From contig NZ_ATUS01000001.1 of the NCBI RefSeq assembly GCF_000420325.1, forward strand, positions 1,306,463-1,370,462: DNA of 64,000 bases, written 5' to 3'. Both the position numbers and the translations under genes were made by a program. Each line of letters opens with the position of its first letter. The first letter of the stretch is position 1. A model generated the notes under the pieces. The model was not told where the DNA came from. It did not search any database and was given only the letters and a program-made list of their open reading frames with translations. The stretch is from Spongiibacter tropicus DSM 19543. GTDB taxonomy: Bacteria > Pseudomonadota > Gammaproteobacteria > Pseudomonadales > Spongiibacteraceae. This document shows, piece by piece, positions 42,271 to 52,510 of this stretch.

Positions 42271-42897
42271 ATGAGTTTTTACGATAATAAAATCCTTCCT
42301 CATATTCTAGATACCCTCTGTAGCCACGGGGCAGTGATGAGCCAACGTGAACGTGTTGTACCACGTGCACGCGGAGTGGTTCTCGAAGTCGGTATGGGTA
42401 GTGGCATCAATTTGCCGCTTTACAACCCTGATATCGTTGATTTCGTCTGGGGACTTGAACCAGCAGAGGGAATGCGCAAAAAAGCCCTGCCCAACTTGGC
42501 CAAGTCACCAGTCGAAGTAAAATGGCTGGATCTGCCAGGGGAGAAAATTCCACTCGACGACGAGAGCGTCGATACAGTATTGCTGACCTATACCCTTTGC
42601 ACTATATCCGACTGGCAAAGCGCCCTTGAACAAATGCATCGTGTGCTTAAACACGAAGGGAAACTGCTGTTTTGTGAACATGGCCATTCGTGTCATGAAC
42701 CGGTCTCAAAATGGCAACACAGGATTACACCAATGTGGAAGAAACTAGCCGGCGGCTGTCATCTGAACCGATCGATCAGCGAAATGATTTCGTCAAGTGG
42801 ATTCACCATTACCGAGCTCGATAACTGCTATATGGAGAGCTTTCCGAAAATCACCGGTTATATGTATATCGGTGAAGCAGAAAAACAGATCGATTGA
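42271..42897 (+). CDS. Class I SAM-dependent methyltransferase
   Basis: 208 residues with motif I VLEVGMGSGINLPLYN and the post-I/II pattern (VWGLEPAEGMRKKA; DTVLLTYTLCTISDW; HRVLKHEGKLLFCEHG). It resembles the UbiE/METTL7-like group. It lies 59 bp after the alcohol dehydrogenase and may be in the same unit. A methyltransferase of this kind is frequent beside alkB genes; its acceptor is unknown. Not UbiE itself, as the surrounding genes give no ubiquinone context. Confidence 0.82.
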   Translation: MSFYDNKILPHILDTLCSHGAVMSQRERVVPRARGVVLEVGMGSGINLPLYNPDIVDFVWGLEPAEGMRKKALPNLAKSPVEVKWLDLPGEKIPLDDESVDTVLLTYTLCTISDWQSALEQMHRVLKHEGKLLFCEHGHSCHEPVSKWQHRITPMWKKLAGGCHLNRSISEMISSSGFTITELDNCYMESFPKITGYMYIGEAEKQID

Positions 42898-42979
42898 TAC
42901 ATACGCCCGCCGTTTCTAGACAATAACTTGCGGCGGGGTGTAGTATCAGGATTCTGGTAGCGACGTATGCAAGTCGACT

Positions 42980-43969
42980 ATGATGAATAATAATATTGAC
43001 GAGGTTTTACAATCGGTCTTCGAAAACAGCTCCGATCCTGACGATGCTTGTGAGCGAGTCAGCGCGTTGTACCAGCCCCATGATCTGAAGCTATGCCACC
43101 CCAGAGACCAACTACGCGCACAGATGAAACACCGCGACGTTCGCGACACTTCCCTGAGCCGCCTACTCTACAATGCTGAAATCCAAATAGACTCCGAGCC
43201 GTTTAAAGATTTTTATCTGGTCATGCTGCCAAGTAGTGGCCATTTCAATGTAAAACAAAACTTCATCGAAGGAGTTGCCTCCCCAAGCAAACCGATCATC
43301 CTCGATGCCGACAAACACATCGATATGCGTTGGTCTGAGGACTGTAGTAACCTGATATACAAAGTTAACCGACGACTGCTCGATGAAACACTTTATCAGA
43401 GTTATGGCATAGAAGCTAAAAACGCGGTTGAATTCAACTCATCAACAACCGGACTCGCCTCACTGTCTGAATTTTCGGAAGCACTGGGAAATTTTCTGAT
43501 TAACAACCCCTACGCAAATGACATGGCGAAAAATCCCGAACTGTTCGAAAAAATTGAACAAGTGCTTGCGTTATCTCTACTCTCACAAGGAAACAGTTAT
43601 AGCGAAGCAATCCTCAACGCTAAGTACGGGGTTAGACCTCGGGTGGTCATCAGGGCCAAAGAATTTATTGAAGAAAATTACACCCGCAAGCTGACAGTGT
43701 TGGATATCGCTAACGCAGTTGGTGTAAGTGCAAGAAGTCTACAGAAAGGCTTCGAACAGTACGAGCACACCACCCCTATGCTGTACCTACGTAAATGGCG
43801 TTTGCGTCGGGCGCGGGAACTGCTGGTTTTTTCTAGAAACCAGAATATTCGGGTCAAAGTTTCAGATATCGCCATGAGTTGCGGCTTTTTTCATTTCGGC
43901 AATTTCAGCAAACTCTACTGTGAATCATTTGGGGAAACTCCGTCCAAAACCCTGTCTGGAAGGCTTTGA
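42980..43969 (+). CDS. AraC-family transcriptional regulator (second)
   Basis: 329 residues: N-terminal AraC_binding_2-like sensor domain (about 40-220, SRLLYNAEIQIDSEPFKDFY, MRWSEDCSNLIYKVNRRLL) and a C-terminal HTH pair (VLDIANAVGVSARSLQKGFEQ; VSDIAMSCGFFHFGNFSKLY with FGETPSKTLSG). ATG at 42980 or 42983, with weak ribosome sites. It stands between the alkB unit and the paa operon and is convergent with paaI, so it probably controls one of these, most likely alkB. I did not see the GTGCA repeat of the other AraC regulon in these promoters. Confidence 0.85.
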   Translation: MMNNNIDEVLQSVFENSSDPDDACERVSALYQPHDLKLCHPRDQLRAQMKHRDVRDTSLSRLLYNAEIQIDSEPFKDFYLVMLPSSGHFNVKQNFIEGVASPSKPIILDADKHIDMRWSEDCSNLIYKVNRRLLDETLYQSYGIEAKNAVEFNSSTTGLASLSEFSEALGNFLINNPYANDMAKNPELFEKIEQVLALSLLSQGNSYSEAILNAKYGVRPRVVIRAKEFIEENYTRKLTVLDIANAVGVSARSLQKGFEQYEHTTPMLYLRKWRLRRARELLVFSRNQNIRVKVSDIAMSCGFFHFGNFSKLYCESFGETPSKTLSGRL

Positions 43970-43991
43970 GCCTACCCTTTATAGAAGACTT

Positions 43992-44429
43992 TCAGGACAG
44001 CAACGCCGTCCCAAGCTGATAAGACTTACCTCGCATCACTGCGATAATCAGTCCCTCTTGATTTTCCACGCAGACATCATAGACCCCGGTTCGACGGCCA
44101 CGGGAGACTTCACAGCAACTTGCCCTCAAGGTATCGCCAAGCTTACCGGGTTTAACATATTCGATACTACATCCCTGCGCTACAGTCACTTTATTGTATG
44201 TGTTGCATGCAAAGGCAAATGCGGTATCCGCAAGCGAAAAAATGTATCCACCGTGACAACTGCCATGTCCCTGGATCATGTAATCCTGCACTGACATCGT
44301 GATTGTAGCGGTGCCGGGCGACACCGATTCGACATTCATCTGCAGGTGGCGGCTGGCGTCATCTCTTTGCATCAAGACCTCCGCACAGCGCTCCGCGAGC
44401 TCCTGAGCAGTGAGGCTTTCTACTGCCAT
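43992..44429 (-). CDS. paaI: PaaI, acyl-CoA thioesterase (hot-dog fold)
   Basis: About 145 residues; start MAVESLTAQELAERC at 44429 set by GGGAGAA. The hot-dog thioesterase motif is clear (GHGSCHGGYIFSLADTAFAF, containing the catalytic Asp of the HGG(x)D type) with the PaaI-specific EYVKPGKLGDTLRA. It hydrolyses aberrant ring-hydroxylated phenylacetyl-CoA thioesters and frees CoA. Last gene of the paa operon, 39 bp after paaE. Confidence 0.9.
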   Translation of the reverse strand: MAVESLTAQELAERCAEVLMQRDDASRHLQMNVESVSPGTATITMSVQDYMIQGHGSCHGGYIFSLADTAFAFACNTYNKVTVAQGCSIEYVKPGKLGDTLRASCCEVSRGRRTGVYDVCVENQEGLIIAVMRGKSYQLGTALLS

Positions 44430-44468
44430 GAATAGTTCTCCCACCTAGCCGCTATTTTGGTGATCGAC

Positions 44469-45560
44469 TTACTTCTCATCAAAGTTGACGACGACCTTCT
44501 CGGAAATCGGGTGCGCCTGACAAGTCAGTATATAGCCACGTTTAAGATCACTTTCTTCGAGGCCATGAGTAATATCCTGATCCACCTCGCCTTCAACCAA
44601 CAGAGCCTTGCAGGTAGAGCAAACGCCGCCTTTACAGCTATACGGTAGATCCATACCGTGACTCATGCCGGCATCTAGGATATTTTCGCCATCGGCGGCG
44701 AGATCGAAGGAACTTCCACGACCATCAAAAATAACCGTGACCTCGCTGGTCTTTCCAGCGTAAGCGTTAGCGCGAGCATGGTGTTTCTCAATTACGGCAC
44801 TGGCATCGTCGGCAGAGGCCCCAAATAGCTCATAGCGTATACTGTTCTCTTCAATACCCAGTCCACGCAGGCCCCTTGATACCTCAGAGATCATCGACTC
44901 AGGGCCACAAATGTAATACTCATCATAGGATTTCAAGTCGATTAACTGTGTACCGAGAGCGCGCCCTTTGGCGTTATCGATACGTCCGTTGAGAAGATCG
45001 ACGCCCTGGTCTTCACGGCTGAGAATATTGATCCACTGAAAACGCGTCAGATACTGGTTTTTAAGAAAGCTGAGTGCGTCGCGAAACATGATCGACGTCG
45101 TGCGCTTGTTGCCGTAGATCAGTGTTAACCGGCTATTGCTCTCAACATCTAGGATCGACTTGATATTGGATAGAATCGGAGTAATACCACTACCGGACGC
45201 AATAAACAGATAGTTCTTCCTATTCCCCTGACTGATATCAGCGCAGAAGTTGCCCTGTGGCGGCATAACCTCAATCTGTGCTCCTGCGACTAGAGCGTCA
45301 TTCGCAAAATTAGAGAACTTACCACCCTCGACACGTTTTACCGCGATCGTCATGGCAGCATCGTTGATACCAGAGCAGATCGAATAGGAACGTTGTACCG
45401 ACTCACCGTCGATATTGGCCCGCAGGGTGAGGTACTGGCCCGGCCGATATTTGTACAGTTCAGCTTGTTGCGCTTCGACATTAAAGCCAATCACAACGGC
45501 CGAATCCGTTTCTTTCTGCACACTGGAAATGGTCAGCGGCTGGAATCCTCTCGTACTCAT
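44469..45560 (-). CDS. paaE: PaaE, phenylacetyl-CoA epoxidase reductase
   Basis: 363 residues: an FAD domain (QYLTLRANIDGESVQRSYS, the RSYS motif), an NAD domain (LFIASGSGITPILSNIKSIL; YYICGPESMISEV) and a C-terminal plant-type ferredoxin [2Fe-2S] with PYSCKGGVCSTCKALLVEGE. It moves electrons from NAD(P)H to the PaaABC oxygenase. Located 27 bp after paaD. Confidence 0.95.
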   Translation of the reverse strand: MSTRGFQPLTISSVQKETDSAVVIGFNVEAQQAELYKYRPGQYLTLRANIDGESVQRSYSICSGINDAAMTIAVKRVEGGKFSNFANDALVAGAQIEVMPPQGNFCADISQGNRKNYLFIASGSGITPILSNIKSILDVESNSRLTLIYGNKRTTSIMFRDALSFLKNQYLTRFQWINILSREDQGVDLLNGRIDNAKGRALGTQLIDLKSYDEYYICGPESMISEVSRGLRGLGIEENSIRYELFGASADDASAVIEKHHARANAYAGKTSEVTVIFDGRGSSFDLAADGENILDAGMSHGMDLPYSCKGGVCSTCKALLVEGEVDQDITHGLEESDLKRGYILTCQAHPISEKVVVNFDEK

Positions 45561-45587
45561 TATCCCGATTCTCTCTTATCTTAATCG

Positions 45588-46109
45588 TTACAGATTCTTA
45601 AAATAGTCAAACGGCTCACTACAGCTTCGGCACTGATAGAGTGCCTTACACGCGGTGGAGCCAAAGTGGCTTACCAGTTTGATATCGAAGGAACCACAGT
45701 GCGGACAAGCAATACCTTCATCATCTTTTTGCGACGGCGCTATACCGTAATCCGCCAGCTTTCGCTTTGCCTCAACAGACATCCAGCTGGTCGACCAGGC
45801 CGGGTGAAGTTGACGCAAGACCTCAACCCGTTCATAGCCTGCATTTTTCAGGCAGAGCTCAATATCCTCCGCCATAGCGTTAATGGCAGGGCATCCGGAA
45901 TACGTCGGCGTGATGGATACGGTTACCGCTCCGTCTGTTACCAGCACATCCTGAAGCACGCCCAGCTCCCAGATACTGATTACCGGCACCTCGGGATCCT
46001 TGACACTGTCGAGCAGGTTCCATATCTCCGGCACTACTGAAGAATGTCGACGCTCACGGCGCTCAAACTCTTCCTGCGGCAGAATCGGGATAAGGTTGTT
46101 TTCACTCAC
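45588..46109 (-). CDS. paaD: PaaD, epoxidase maturation protein
   Basis: 173 residues from a GTG start. A DUF59/MIP18-like domain (EIWNLLDSVKDPEVPVISIW, TPTYSGCPAINAMAEDIE) and a C-terminal zinc-ribbon-like motif (CPHCGSFD ... YQCRSCSEPF). PaaD is needed for the epoxidase, probably for cofactor assembly. Overlap-free spacing of 18 bp after paaC. Confidence 0.93.
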   Translation of the reverse strand: MSENNLIPILPQEEFERRERRHSSVVPEIWNLLDSVKDPEVPVISIWELGVLQDVLVTDGAVTVSITPTYSGCPAINAMAEDIELCLKNAGYERVEVLRQLHPAWSTSWMSVEAKRKLADYGIAPSQKDDEGIACPHCGSFDIKLVSHFGSTACKALYQCRSCSEPFDYFKNL

Positions 46110-46127
46110 AAACCGGATCCTCGTCAG

Positions 46128-46904
46128 TTACCAGGTACAACCCGGGTACGCACGCTGAACAAACTGCATTTCCGACAAGAGGTGTCCCAAGTGCTCCGTG
46201 TGAAAACCTGTACGCCCGCCTTTTACGCGCCAGGCCACATCCGGTAAGGTCACGCCGGCCTCGGCAAAGGTGGCATCACAGGCTGAACGCCAACCCTGTT
46301 CAAGACTCGCTCTGTCTACAGCAACACCCTTCTCAGCCAGCTCCTTTTCCAGCGCGTCCATTTCAAACAGTTCGGGCGTGTAGCCAATCAACTGTTCCAG
46401 CGCAGTTTGCAGCCGCGCCCTGCTCTCCTCAGTTCCATTCCCCAGGCGCAACATCCATTCTTTGCTACGACGCAGGTGGTAGAGAGTTTCTTTCAGTGAC
46501 TTTTCGGCAATTGCCGCTAGTGTTTCATCAGCGGACTGCGTCAGTGCCGTCAGGAACAGCAGTTCGAATTCATCCAGCAAATACTGTCTTGCGGTGGTGA
46601 AGGCGAAGTCGCCTCGCGGTAATTCATAGATCAGCAGGTTGGTGTAGTCCAGACAGTCTCGGTCGTAAGCCAGTGTGTCTTCAGTAACACCTTCACCCGT
46701 CAATTCTGCCGCGTAGGTCAGGAAGTTACGTGCGCGACCGATATAGTCCAGAGCCACATTGGTCATAGCCAGATCTTCCTCGAGGAAAGGGCCGTTACTG
46801 CACCACTCGCTCAGACGATGGCCGTGAATAACGGAGTCATCGCCAAGCCGGATGGCATAAGCCGCAAGATCTTGTTGGTTATCAGTAGTCATACGCGGGC
46901 TCAC
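46128..46904 (-). CDS. paaC: PaaC, structural subunit of phenylacetyl-CoA epoxidase
   Basis: 258 residues, all-helical, ferritin-like like PaaA but non-catalytic (GDDSVIHGHRLSEWCSNGPF; VALDYIGRARNFLTYAAELT; SEMQFVQRAYPGCTW at the end). It forms the PaaAC heterodimer core. The GTG start overlaps the paaB stop by four bases (GTGA), so translation is coupled. Confidence 0.93.
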   Translation of the reverse strand: MSPRMTTDNQQDLAAYAIRLGDDSVIHGHRLSEWCSNGPFLEEDLAMTNVALDYIGRARNFLTYAAELTGEGVTEDTLAYDRDCLDYTNLLIYELPRGDFAFTTARQYLLDEFELLFLTALTQSADETLAAIAEKSLKETLYHLRRSKEWMLRLGNGTEESRARLQTALEQLIGYTPELFEMDALEKELAEKGVAVDRASLEQGWRSACDATFAEAGVTLPDVAWRVKGGRTGFHTEHLGHLLSEMQFVQRAYPGCTW

Positions 46905-47188
46905 ATATTGTTAACTTTATCGGGAAGCTGGTAATGCGTCGCATGGCGATATGGCTTGTCATCCAGCGGGTCATAAAAGCTATCGCAGTCGCTTTCCTGA
47001 GAAGCACAAATGTCCGACGAATTAACCACCCAGATGCTGATACCTTCCCCGCGACGGGTATAGACATCACGCGCGTATTCCAAGGCCTGCTCGGCATCTT
47101 CAGCGTGCAGACTACCGACATGCTTGTGATCGAGACCGCGACGGCCGCGAACGAACACTTCATACAACTTCATATTGGATTGAGACAT
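46901..47188 (-). CDS. paaB: PaaB, subunit of phenylacetyl-CoA epoxidase
   Basis: 95 residues matching PaaB throughout: LYEVFVRGRRGLDHKHVGSL, HAEDAEQALEYARDVYTRR, GISIWVVNSSDICAS. It is a small bridging subunit that joins PaaAC dimers. GAGGAATAG precedes the ATG; 12 bp after paaA. Confidence 0.95.
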   Translation of the reverse strand: MSQSNMKLYEVFVRGRRGLDHKHVGSLHAEDAEQALEYARDVYTRRGEGISIWVVNSSDICASQESDCDSFYDPLDDKPYRHATHYQLPDKVNNM

Positions 47189-47200
47189 GGTTTCTATTCC

Positions 47201-48172
47201 TCAAGCAGTGCGGGCTGCAGATCTTTTACTTTCGTAGGCATCGAGCGCTTCGCGAACCCAGGCGCCCTCGTCATGGGCGCGGCGATGATGTGCAACACGG
47301 TCGCGGTTACAGTGTCCGTTTCCGGCGATGACTGAATAAAACTCCTCCCAGTCGATTTCGCCGAAATCGTAATGCCCACGCTCCTCATTCCAGCGCAGAT
47401 CCGGGTCTGGCAGCGTCAAGCCAATCGCTTCTGCTTGCTCTACACTTTGATCTACAAACTTCTGACGCAACTCGTCGTTGGACTGCCGTTTAATTTTCCA
47501 AGTCATAGACTGACCAGAGTGCTGGGAATCCGAATCGTGGGGGCCGAACATCATCAGCGATGGCCACCAGAAGCGATTCACCGAATCCTGAGCCATCTTG
47601 CGCTGACGCTCGTCGCCCTCCATCAGGGTCATCAGAATGTGGTAGCCCTGACGCTGATGGAAACTTTCCTCTTTACAGATACGCACCATGCCTCGGGCGT
47701 AGGGACCATAGGAGGTCCGTTGCAGCGAAACCTGATTTACGATGGCAGCACCATCAACCAGCCAGCCAATTGCGCCCATATCTGCCCAAGATAACGACGG
47801 ATAGTTAAAAATAGAGGCATACTTGGCAGCCCCGGTATGCAGTGCATCAATCAGCTCTTCCCTTGAAATACCCAAGGTTTCAGCAGCGCTATACAGATAC
47901 AGGCCATGACCGGCTTCATCCTGAACCTTGGCCAGCAATACCGCTTTCCGATGCAAACTTGGCGCACGGGTAATCCAGTTACCCTCGGGCTGCATGCCAA
48001 TCACTTCAGAGTGTGCGTGCTGTGAGATCTGGCGAATCAGATTTTTGCGGTATGCCTGCGGCATCCAGTCTTTAGGCTCGATTTTTTCTTCGTTATCTAT
48101 GCGGCGTTGAAATTCGGCTTCCAGCGTCTTTTCATCGGCAGAACGATTCATTTCATTCGTTGATAAACTCAT
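47201..48172 (-). CDS. paaA: PaaA, catalytic di-iron subunit of phenylacetyl-CoA epoxidase
   Basis: 323 residues. Di-iron carboxylate ligands are visible in [16 protein letters not shown] and [15 protein letters not shown], with [15 protein letters not shown] before them. PaaA with PaaB, C and E epoxidises the ring of phenylacetyl-CoA with O2. GAGGAATGAG precedes the start; 12 bp after paaJ, so co-transcribed. Confidence 0.96.
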   Translation of the reverse strand: MSLSTNEMNRSADEKTLEAEFQRRIDNEEKIEPKDWMPQAYRKNLIRQISQHAHSEVIGMQPEGNWITRAPSLHRKAVLLAKVQDEAGHGLYLYSAAETLGISREELIDALHTGAAKYASIFNYPSLSWADMGAIGWLVDGAAIVNQVSLQRTSYGPYARGMVRICKEESFHQRQGYHILMTLMEGDERQRKMAQDSVNRFWWPSLMMFGPHDSDSQHSGQSMTWKIKRQSNDELRQKFVDQSVEQAEAIGLTLPDPDLRWNEERGHYDFGEIDWEEFYSVIAGNGHCNRDRVAHHRRAHDEGAWVREALDAYESKRSAARTA

Positions 48173-48184
48173 GGCTCATTCCTC

Positions 48185-49402
48185 TTAGTCAGAAACACGT
48201 TCAATAACCAGCGCAATGCCCTGGCCTACCCCGATACACATAGTGCACAGCGCATAACGCTGCTTTTTTTCAATCAATTCATACATGGCGGTAGTCACCA
48301 ACCGTGCGCCGCTCATCCCGAGAGGATGGCCGAGCGCGATGGCTCCGCCATTGGGATTAATACGCGGATCGTCGTCCTTCAACCCGAGGGCCCGGATAAC
48401 CGCAAGCCCCTGGGACGCAAAAGCCTCATTCAACTCGATCACGTCCATATCATTGATACTCAGGCCCACCAGCTCCAGTACCTTCTTCGAAGCTTCATAA
48501 GGGCCAAACCCCATTATCGCGGGTTCAAGACCACTGGAAGCCATACCCAAGATCTTGGCTTTTGGCTGCAGACCATGCTGCTTTACTCCATCAGTGGAGG
48601 CGATCAACAGCGCGCAAGCGCCATCGTTAACACCAGACGCATTACCAGCGGTCACACTGCCACTCTCCCGAAACGGGGTCGGCAATCCTGATAATTTCTC
48701 GTAGGTTGTCCCGGGGCGGATATGCTCATCCTTGTCAAAAACCACCGGATCACTCTTACGCTTTGGAATAGTGACTGGCGTCACTTCAATGTCGAAACGA
48801 CCCGAGGTTTGCGCTGCATGGGCTTTGGCGTGGGAGCGTACTGCAAATGCGTCCTGGTCCTCTCGACTGATATTAAACGTGGCGGCCACGTTTTCTGCGG
48901 TCTCAGGCATGGAGTCTATGCCGTACTGCGCTTTAATGGACTTGTTAACAAAACGCCAACCAATGGTGGTGTCGTAGACTTCCGCTCGACGATCAAACGC
49001 CGATCCGGCTTTCGGCATAACAAATGGCGCGCGGGACATGGATTCAACCCCCCCGGCAATCGCCAGATTAATCTCACCGGCACGAATAGCGCGCGCTGCC
49101 GTTCCAACGGCATCAAGCCCCGATCCACAAAGCCGGTTTATCGTCATACCCGGCACGCTCGCAGGCAGCCCCGCCAGCAGGGCACTCATTCGCGCAACGT
49201 TGCGATTGTCCTCACCAGCCTGGTTTGCGCAGCCGTAAAATACATCGTCGACTTTTTCCCAGTCGACAGAGGGATTTCGTTCCATAAGTGCCTTCATAGG
49301 CACGGCGCCCAAATCATCGGCGCGAACCTCGGCAAGCGTACCGGCATATCGACCGATCGCCGTGCGCTGGGCATCGCAGATATAAGCGACTAGCGGCTCC
49401 AT
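48185..49402 (-). CDS. paaJ: PaaJ, 3-oxoadipyl-CoA / 3-oxo-5,6-dehydrosuberyl-CoA thiolase
   Basis: 405 residues with intact thiolase boxes: nucleophile Cys in MTINRLCGSGLDAVG, DVIELNEAFASQG, ALGHPLGMSGARL and CTMCIGVGQGIAL. It cleaves the two beta-ketoacyl-CoA intermediates to give acetyl-CoA and finally succinyl-CoA. Its intact motifs contrast with the altered ones of the thiolase at 32281. Within the paa operon, after paaG (64 bp). Confidence 0.93.
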   Translation of the reverse strand: MEPLVAYICDAQRTAIGRYAGTLAEVRADDLGAVPMKALMERNPSVDWEKVDDVFYGCANQAGEDNRNVARMSALLAGLPASVPGMTINRLCGSGLDAVGTAARAIRAGEINLAIAGGVESMSRAPFVMPKAGSAFDRRAEVYDTTIGWRFVNKSIKAQYGIDSMPETAENVAATFNISREDQDAFAVRSHAKAHAAQTSGRFDIEVTPVTIPKRKSDPVVFDKDEHIRPGTTYEKLSGLPTPFRESGSVTAGNASGVNDGACALLIASTDGVKQHGLQPKAKILGMASSGLEPAIMGFGPYEASKKVLELVGLSINDMDVIELNEAFASQGLAVIRALGLKDDDPRINPNGGAIALGHPLGMSGARLVTTAMYELIEKKQRYALCTMCIGVGQGIALVIERVSD

Positions 49403-49466
49403 TGATTATCTCCGTTCATCTTCTTGTCTTATTGACGCGGCGCGAGCAAAACTCGCATTCTAAAAA

Positions 49467-50258
49467 CTAGCGACCGACAAATTCAGGGGTGCGCTTATTC
49501 ATAAATGCGTCGACCCCTGCCTTGTAGTCTTGTGTTTGTCCCGCTGCGCGCATCAACTCTTTTTCCAACTCGAGCTGCTCATCCAGTGTATTTGTGGCCG
49601 ACGCATACAAGGCTTGCTTAGTAAAAGCAAAGCCCTTCGTCGGCTGTGCAGCAAGAGTGGTCGCCATCTCACGAGACTGCTCAACGAGTTGATCGTCATC
49701 AATAACGTCCCAAATCATGCCCCATTCTTTTGCCTGCTCTGCCGAAATTTTTGGGCCGAGCATCGCCACCGCTTTGGCGCGCGCCATACCTAGAAGACGT
49801 GGTAAATGCCAGGTACCACCGGAATCCGGGATCAAACCCAGCTTGCAGAACGACTCGATGAAGCTAGCAGATCTCGCGGCAATCACGATGTCGCAGGCCA
49901 ACGCGATATTGGCACCCGCACCGGCAGCAACACCATTCACTGCACAGATCACCGGTTTTTCCATACTGGTAATCATCCTGACAACGGGGTTGTAGTACTT
50001 CTCTACCGAATCCCCTAGGTCGGGAGAAGCCTCACCCGGCGCGACCGCTCGGTCGTTCAAATCCTGTCCTGCACAAAAACCGCGGCCTTCGCCGGTTAGC
50101 AACACACAGCGTATCGATTGGTCATCGGCGCAACGCGTCAACGCATCCCTAAACTCCAAATGCATTTCCACAGTAAAACTGTTCAGTGCCTCAGGACGAT
50201 TTAGCGTAATGAAGGCAGTACCGGCCTCAACCACGAATCGAATATTTTTATAGTCCAT
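49467..50258 (-). CDS. paaG: PaaG, ring-1,2-epoxyphenylacetyl-CoA isomerase
   Basis: About 263 residues; start MDYKNIRFVVEAGTAFITLN at 50258 set by a GGGGGGAAG site rather than an upstream ATG at 50300. Crotonase fold: oxyanion-hole strand GRGFCAGQDLNDRA (the FCAGQDL is diagnostic of PaaG) and NGVAAGAGANIALACDIVI; the Asp in LIPDSGGTWHLPRLLG replaces the usual hydratase Glu. It isomerises the epoxide to oxepin-CoA and shifts double bonds later in the pathway. 22 bp after paaZ. Confidence 0.93.
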   Translation of the reverse strand: MDYKNIRFVVEAGTAFITLNRPEALNSFTVEMHLEFRDALTRCADDQSIRCVLLTGEGRGFCAGQDLNDRAVAPGEASPDLGDSVEKYYNPVVRMITSMEKPVICAVNGVAAGAGANIALACDIVIAARSASFIESFCKLGLIPDSGGTWHLPRLLGMARAKAVAMLGPKISAEQAKEWGMIWDVIDDDQLVEQSREMATTLAAQPTKGFAFTKQALYASATNTLDEQLELEKELMRAAGQTQDYKAGVDAFMNKRTPEFVGR

Positions 50259-50280
50259 CGTCTTCCCCCCTATCTGCGGA

Positions 50281-52323
50281 TCAATCGTCGCGACGCTCAA
50301 CCAGCGTCATGATGTCGTACACAGCAACGGGTTCGTTATGTTGATTAACAACTTCGATAGCCCACTGCACAACACCGTTGGCTTTTTCGTCACCACGTTT
50401 TGCTTTTTTGATCTTCTTTTTCACTGTCAGTTTGGCTTGGATCGTGTCGCCGATTCCCACCGGCTCAATAAAGCGCAGACTCTCCAGGCCATAGTTGGCA
50501 ATAACCGGCCCCTTGCCGGGATCAACGAACATGCCTGCTGCGGCGGAAAGCACAAAGTATCCGTGAGCGACGCGCTTACCAAAGAACGAGTCTTGGGCAG
50601 CAATCTCGTCGAAGTGGGCATAGAAATGATCACCGCTGATACAACCGAAGTTAACAATATCGGCTTCCGTCACCGTACGACGGTGTGTTACCAGCGTTTC
50701 GCCAATAACGAGATCTTCAAAATATTTTCGGAACGGATGTACGCCATCAGATTCCACCAAGGCGCCGCGATGGTATTCAGACGTGACCGCCATTAGTGAG
50801 CCAGGTGAACCCTGAATTGCTGTGCGCTGCATATAGTGCTTAACAGCCCGCAGGCCGCCCAGCTCTTCACCACCACCCGCGCGTCCCGGACCGCCATGGA
50901 CCAACGGCATCAATGGTGAGCCATGACCTGTAGATTCTTTCGCGCAATCGCGATTCAGGATAAGCATACGGCCGTGCCATGCGGCCGCCGAGGTAACCAG
51001 CTTCTTGGTTTCGACGTTATCGTAGCTGTAAACAGAAGCGACCAGACTACCCTTGCCAAGCTTGGCAATATCAATGGCGTCGTCCAACTCGTCGTAAGGC
51101 ATAACGGTAGTGACCGGACCGAAGGCTTCAACTTCGTGCACCAGTGTCTTTTCAAACGGACGGTCGCAATACAACACGGTTTTTGGATAGAACGCGCCTT
51201 TGTTCTTGTCTGCACCGATGACCTCAAAGTCATCGCTGCCGCCGTGTACTATTTCGCACTCTTGAGTCAGGCGGGCGACCTGTTCCGCCACATCACGTAC
51301 CTGATCGCGACTGATCAACGCCCCCATGCGAACACCTTCGTGGGAGGCATCGCCCATCGCGATTTTATCCAGCTTTGTCGACAAACCATCAATGACTGCT
51401 TTAACCTTTTCACGCGGCACAATCACACGGCGAATAGCCGTACATTTCTGACCGGCCTTGATGGTCATTTCCTTGCTGATTTCCCGTAAGAACAAGTCGA
51501 ACTCAGGGTCGTCTTCCGACACCGATTTACCCAGGATGGCGGCATTGAGAGAATCCGCTTCCATAGTAAATGGAATGGAGTTTTCAATAATGTTGGGATG
51601 CGTGCGCAGCTTTCGCCCGGTACTGGCCGAACCAGTAAACGTCACCACATCCTGCTCATTCAGGTGTTCGAGCAAATCCCCAACCGAGCCACAAATAATC
51701 TGGATTGCACCTGCAGGAAAATAGCCACCATCAACGATATCTCTGACCATCGCCTCTGAAAGATAAGCGCTGGGCGTTGCGGGCTTAACAATCACAGGAA
51801 CCCCGGCAATCAAACTGGGAGCAATTTTTTCCAGCATCCCCCAAATCGGAAAATTAAACGCATTGATATGTACCGAGACGCCCGGCTTAGACGTGAGAAT
51901 GTGTCTCCCCAGAAAACTACCGTTTTTAGATAGCGTTTCCGTCTCCCCCTCAACCAGCACGGTATCGTTTGGCAGCTCGCGGGTAGCAAGGCTTGCATAA
52001 GAAAAAACTGTACCCAAACCACCTTCTATATCGACCCATCCATCAGCACGGGTTGCCCCAGTCTGTGCGGAGATTTCGTAGAACTTCTCCTTGTCAGCCA
52101 TCAACGCCTTAGCCATGTTCTTCAGAGCCAGCGCGCGATCATGGAAGGTCATTTCACGAAGGGCTTTGCCACCGACTTCGCGACCGAAGCGAACCACATC
52201 CGCGAAATTGATGCCTTCACTACTGACGTGACAAACGGCTTCACCAGTGACGGCATTAAATGTTTCTACCCCTTGGCTGGTGCCCTCGTACCACTTTCCA
52301 CATACGTAGCTGCTGAGCTTCAT
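50281..52323 (-). CDS. paaZ: PaaZ, oxepin-CoA hydrolase / semialdehyde dehydrogenase
   Basis: 680 residues in two parts. The N-terminal aldehyde dehydrogenase (1-520) has [26 protein letters not shown] and the catalytic Cys in [15 protein letters not shown]. The C-terminal MaoC-like (R)-hydratase/hydrolase (530-680) has [20 protein letters not shown] with the catalytic Asp and His, and [14 protein letters not shown]. It opens oxepin-CoA and oxidises the resulting aldehyde. First gene of the operon; its start faces the FadB-like gene across a 187-bp divergent promoter containing a palindrome. Confidence 0.95.
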   Translation of the reverse strand: MKLSSYVCGKWYEGTSQGVETFNAVTGEAVCHVSSEGINFADVVRFGREVGGKALREMTFHDRALALKNMAKALMADKEKFYEISAQTGATRADGWVDIEGGLGTVFSYASLATRELPNDTVLVEGETETLSKNGSFLGRHILTSKPGVSVHINAFNFPIWGMLEKIAPSLIAGVPVIVKPATPSAYLSEAMVRDIVDGGYFPAGAIQIICGSVGDLLEHLNEQDVVTFTGSASTGRKLRTHPNIIENSIPFTMEADSLNAAILGKSVSEDDPEFDLFLREISKEMTIKAGQKCTAIRRVIVPREKVKAVIDGLSTKLDKIAMGDASHEGVRMGALISRDQVRDVAEQVARLTQECEIVHGGSDDFEVIGADKNKGAFYPKTVLYCDRPFEKTLVHEVEAFGPVTTVMPYDELDDAIDIAKLGKGSLVASVYSYDNVETKKLVTSAAAWHGRMLILNRDCAKESTGHGSPLMPLVHGGPGRAGGGEELGGLRAVKHYMQRTAIQGSPGSLMAVTSEYHRGALVESDGVHPFRKYFEDLVIGETLVTHRRTVTEADIVNFGCISGDHFYAHFDEIAAQDSFFGKRVAHGYFVLSAAAGMFVDPGKGPVIANYGLESLRFIEPVGIGDTIQAKLTVKKKIKKAKRGDEKANGVVQWAIEVVNQHNEPVAVYDIMTLVERRDD

Positions 52324-52419
52324 AGAACTGACTCCAATGCGCGAATTTTCCAGTCTTTATTAGCGGCACCCGTCGAACAGTGCCGAATTATTCAGGCGAT
52401 CGATGAATCGGCCTTTTTC

Positions 52420-52434
52420 ATTATGATACATAAT
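52420..52434. promoter_or_regulatory. Palindrome in the paaZ-fadB-like divergent promoter, candidate PaaX operator
   Basis: ATTATG, ATA, CATAAT: perfect 6-base arms around a 3-bp centre, roughly midway between the two divergent starts (96 bp from paaZ, 77 bp from the FadB-like gene). The pairing with PaaX is inferred from position; I cannot confirm its match to the known PaaX consensus. Confidence 0.45.
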
Positions 52435-52510
52435 TTTTACCTTTGGACAAGTTTTCTGTAACATATGAATCATCAAGAAGACGCTACATCACCGCAACAG
52501 GGGCACAGAT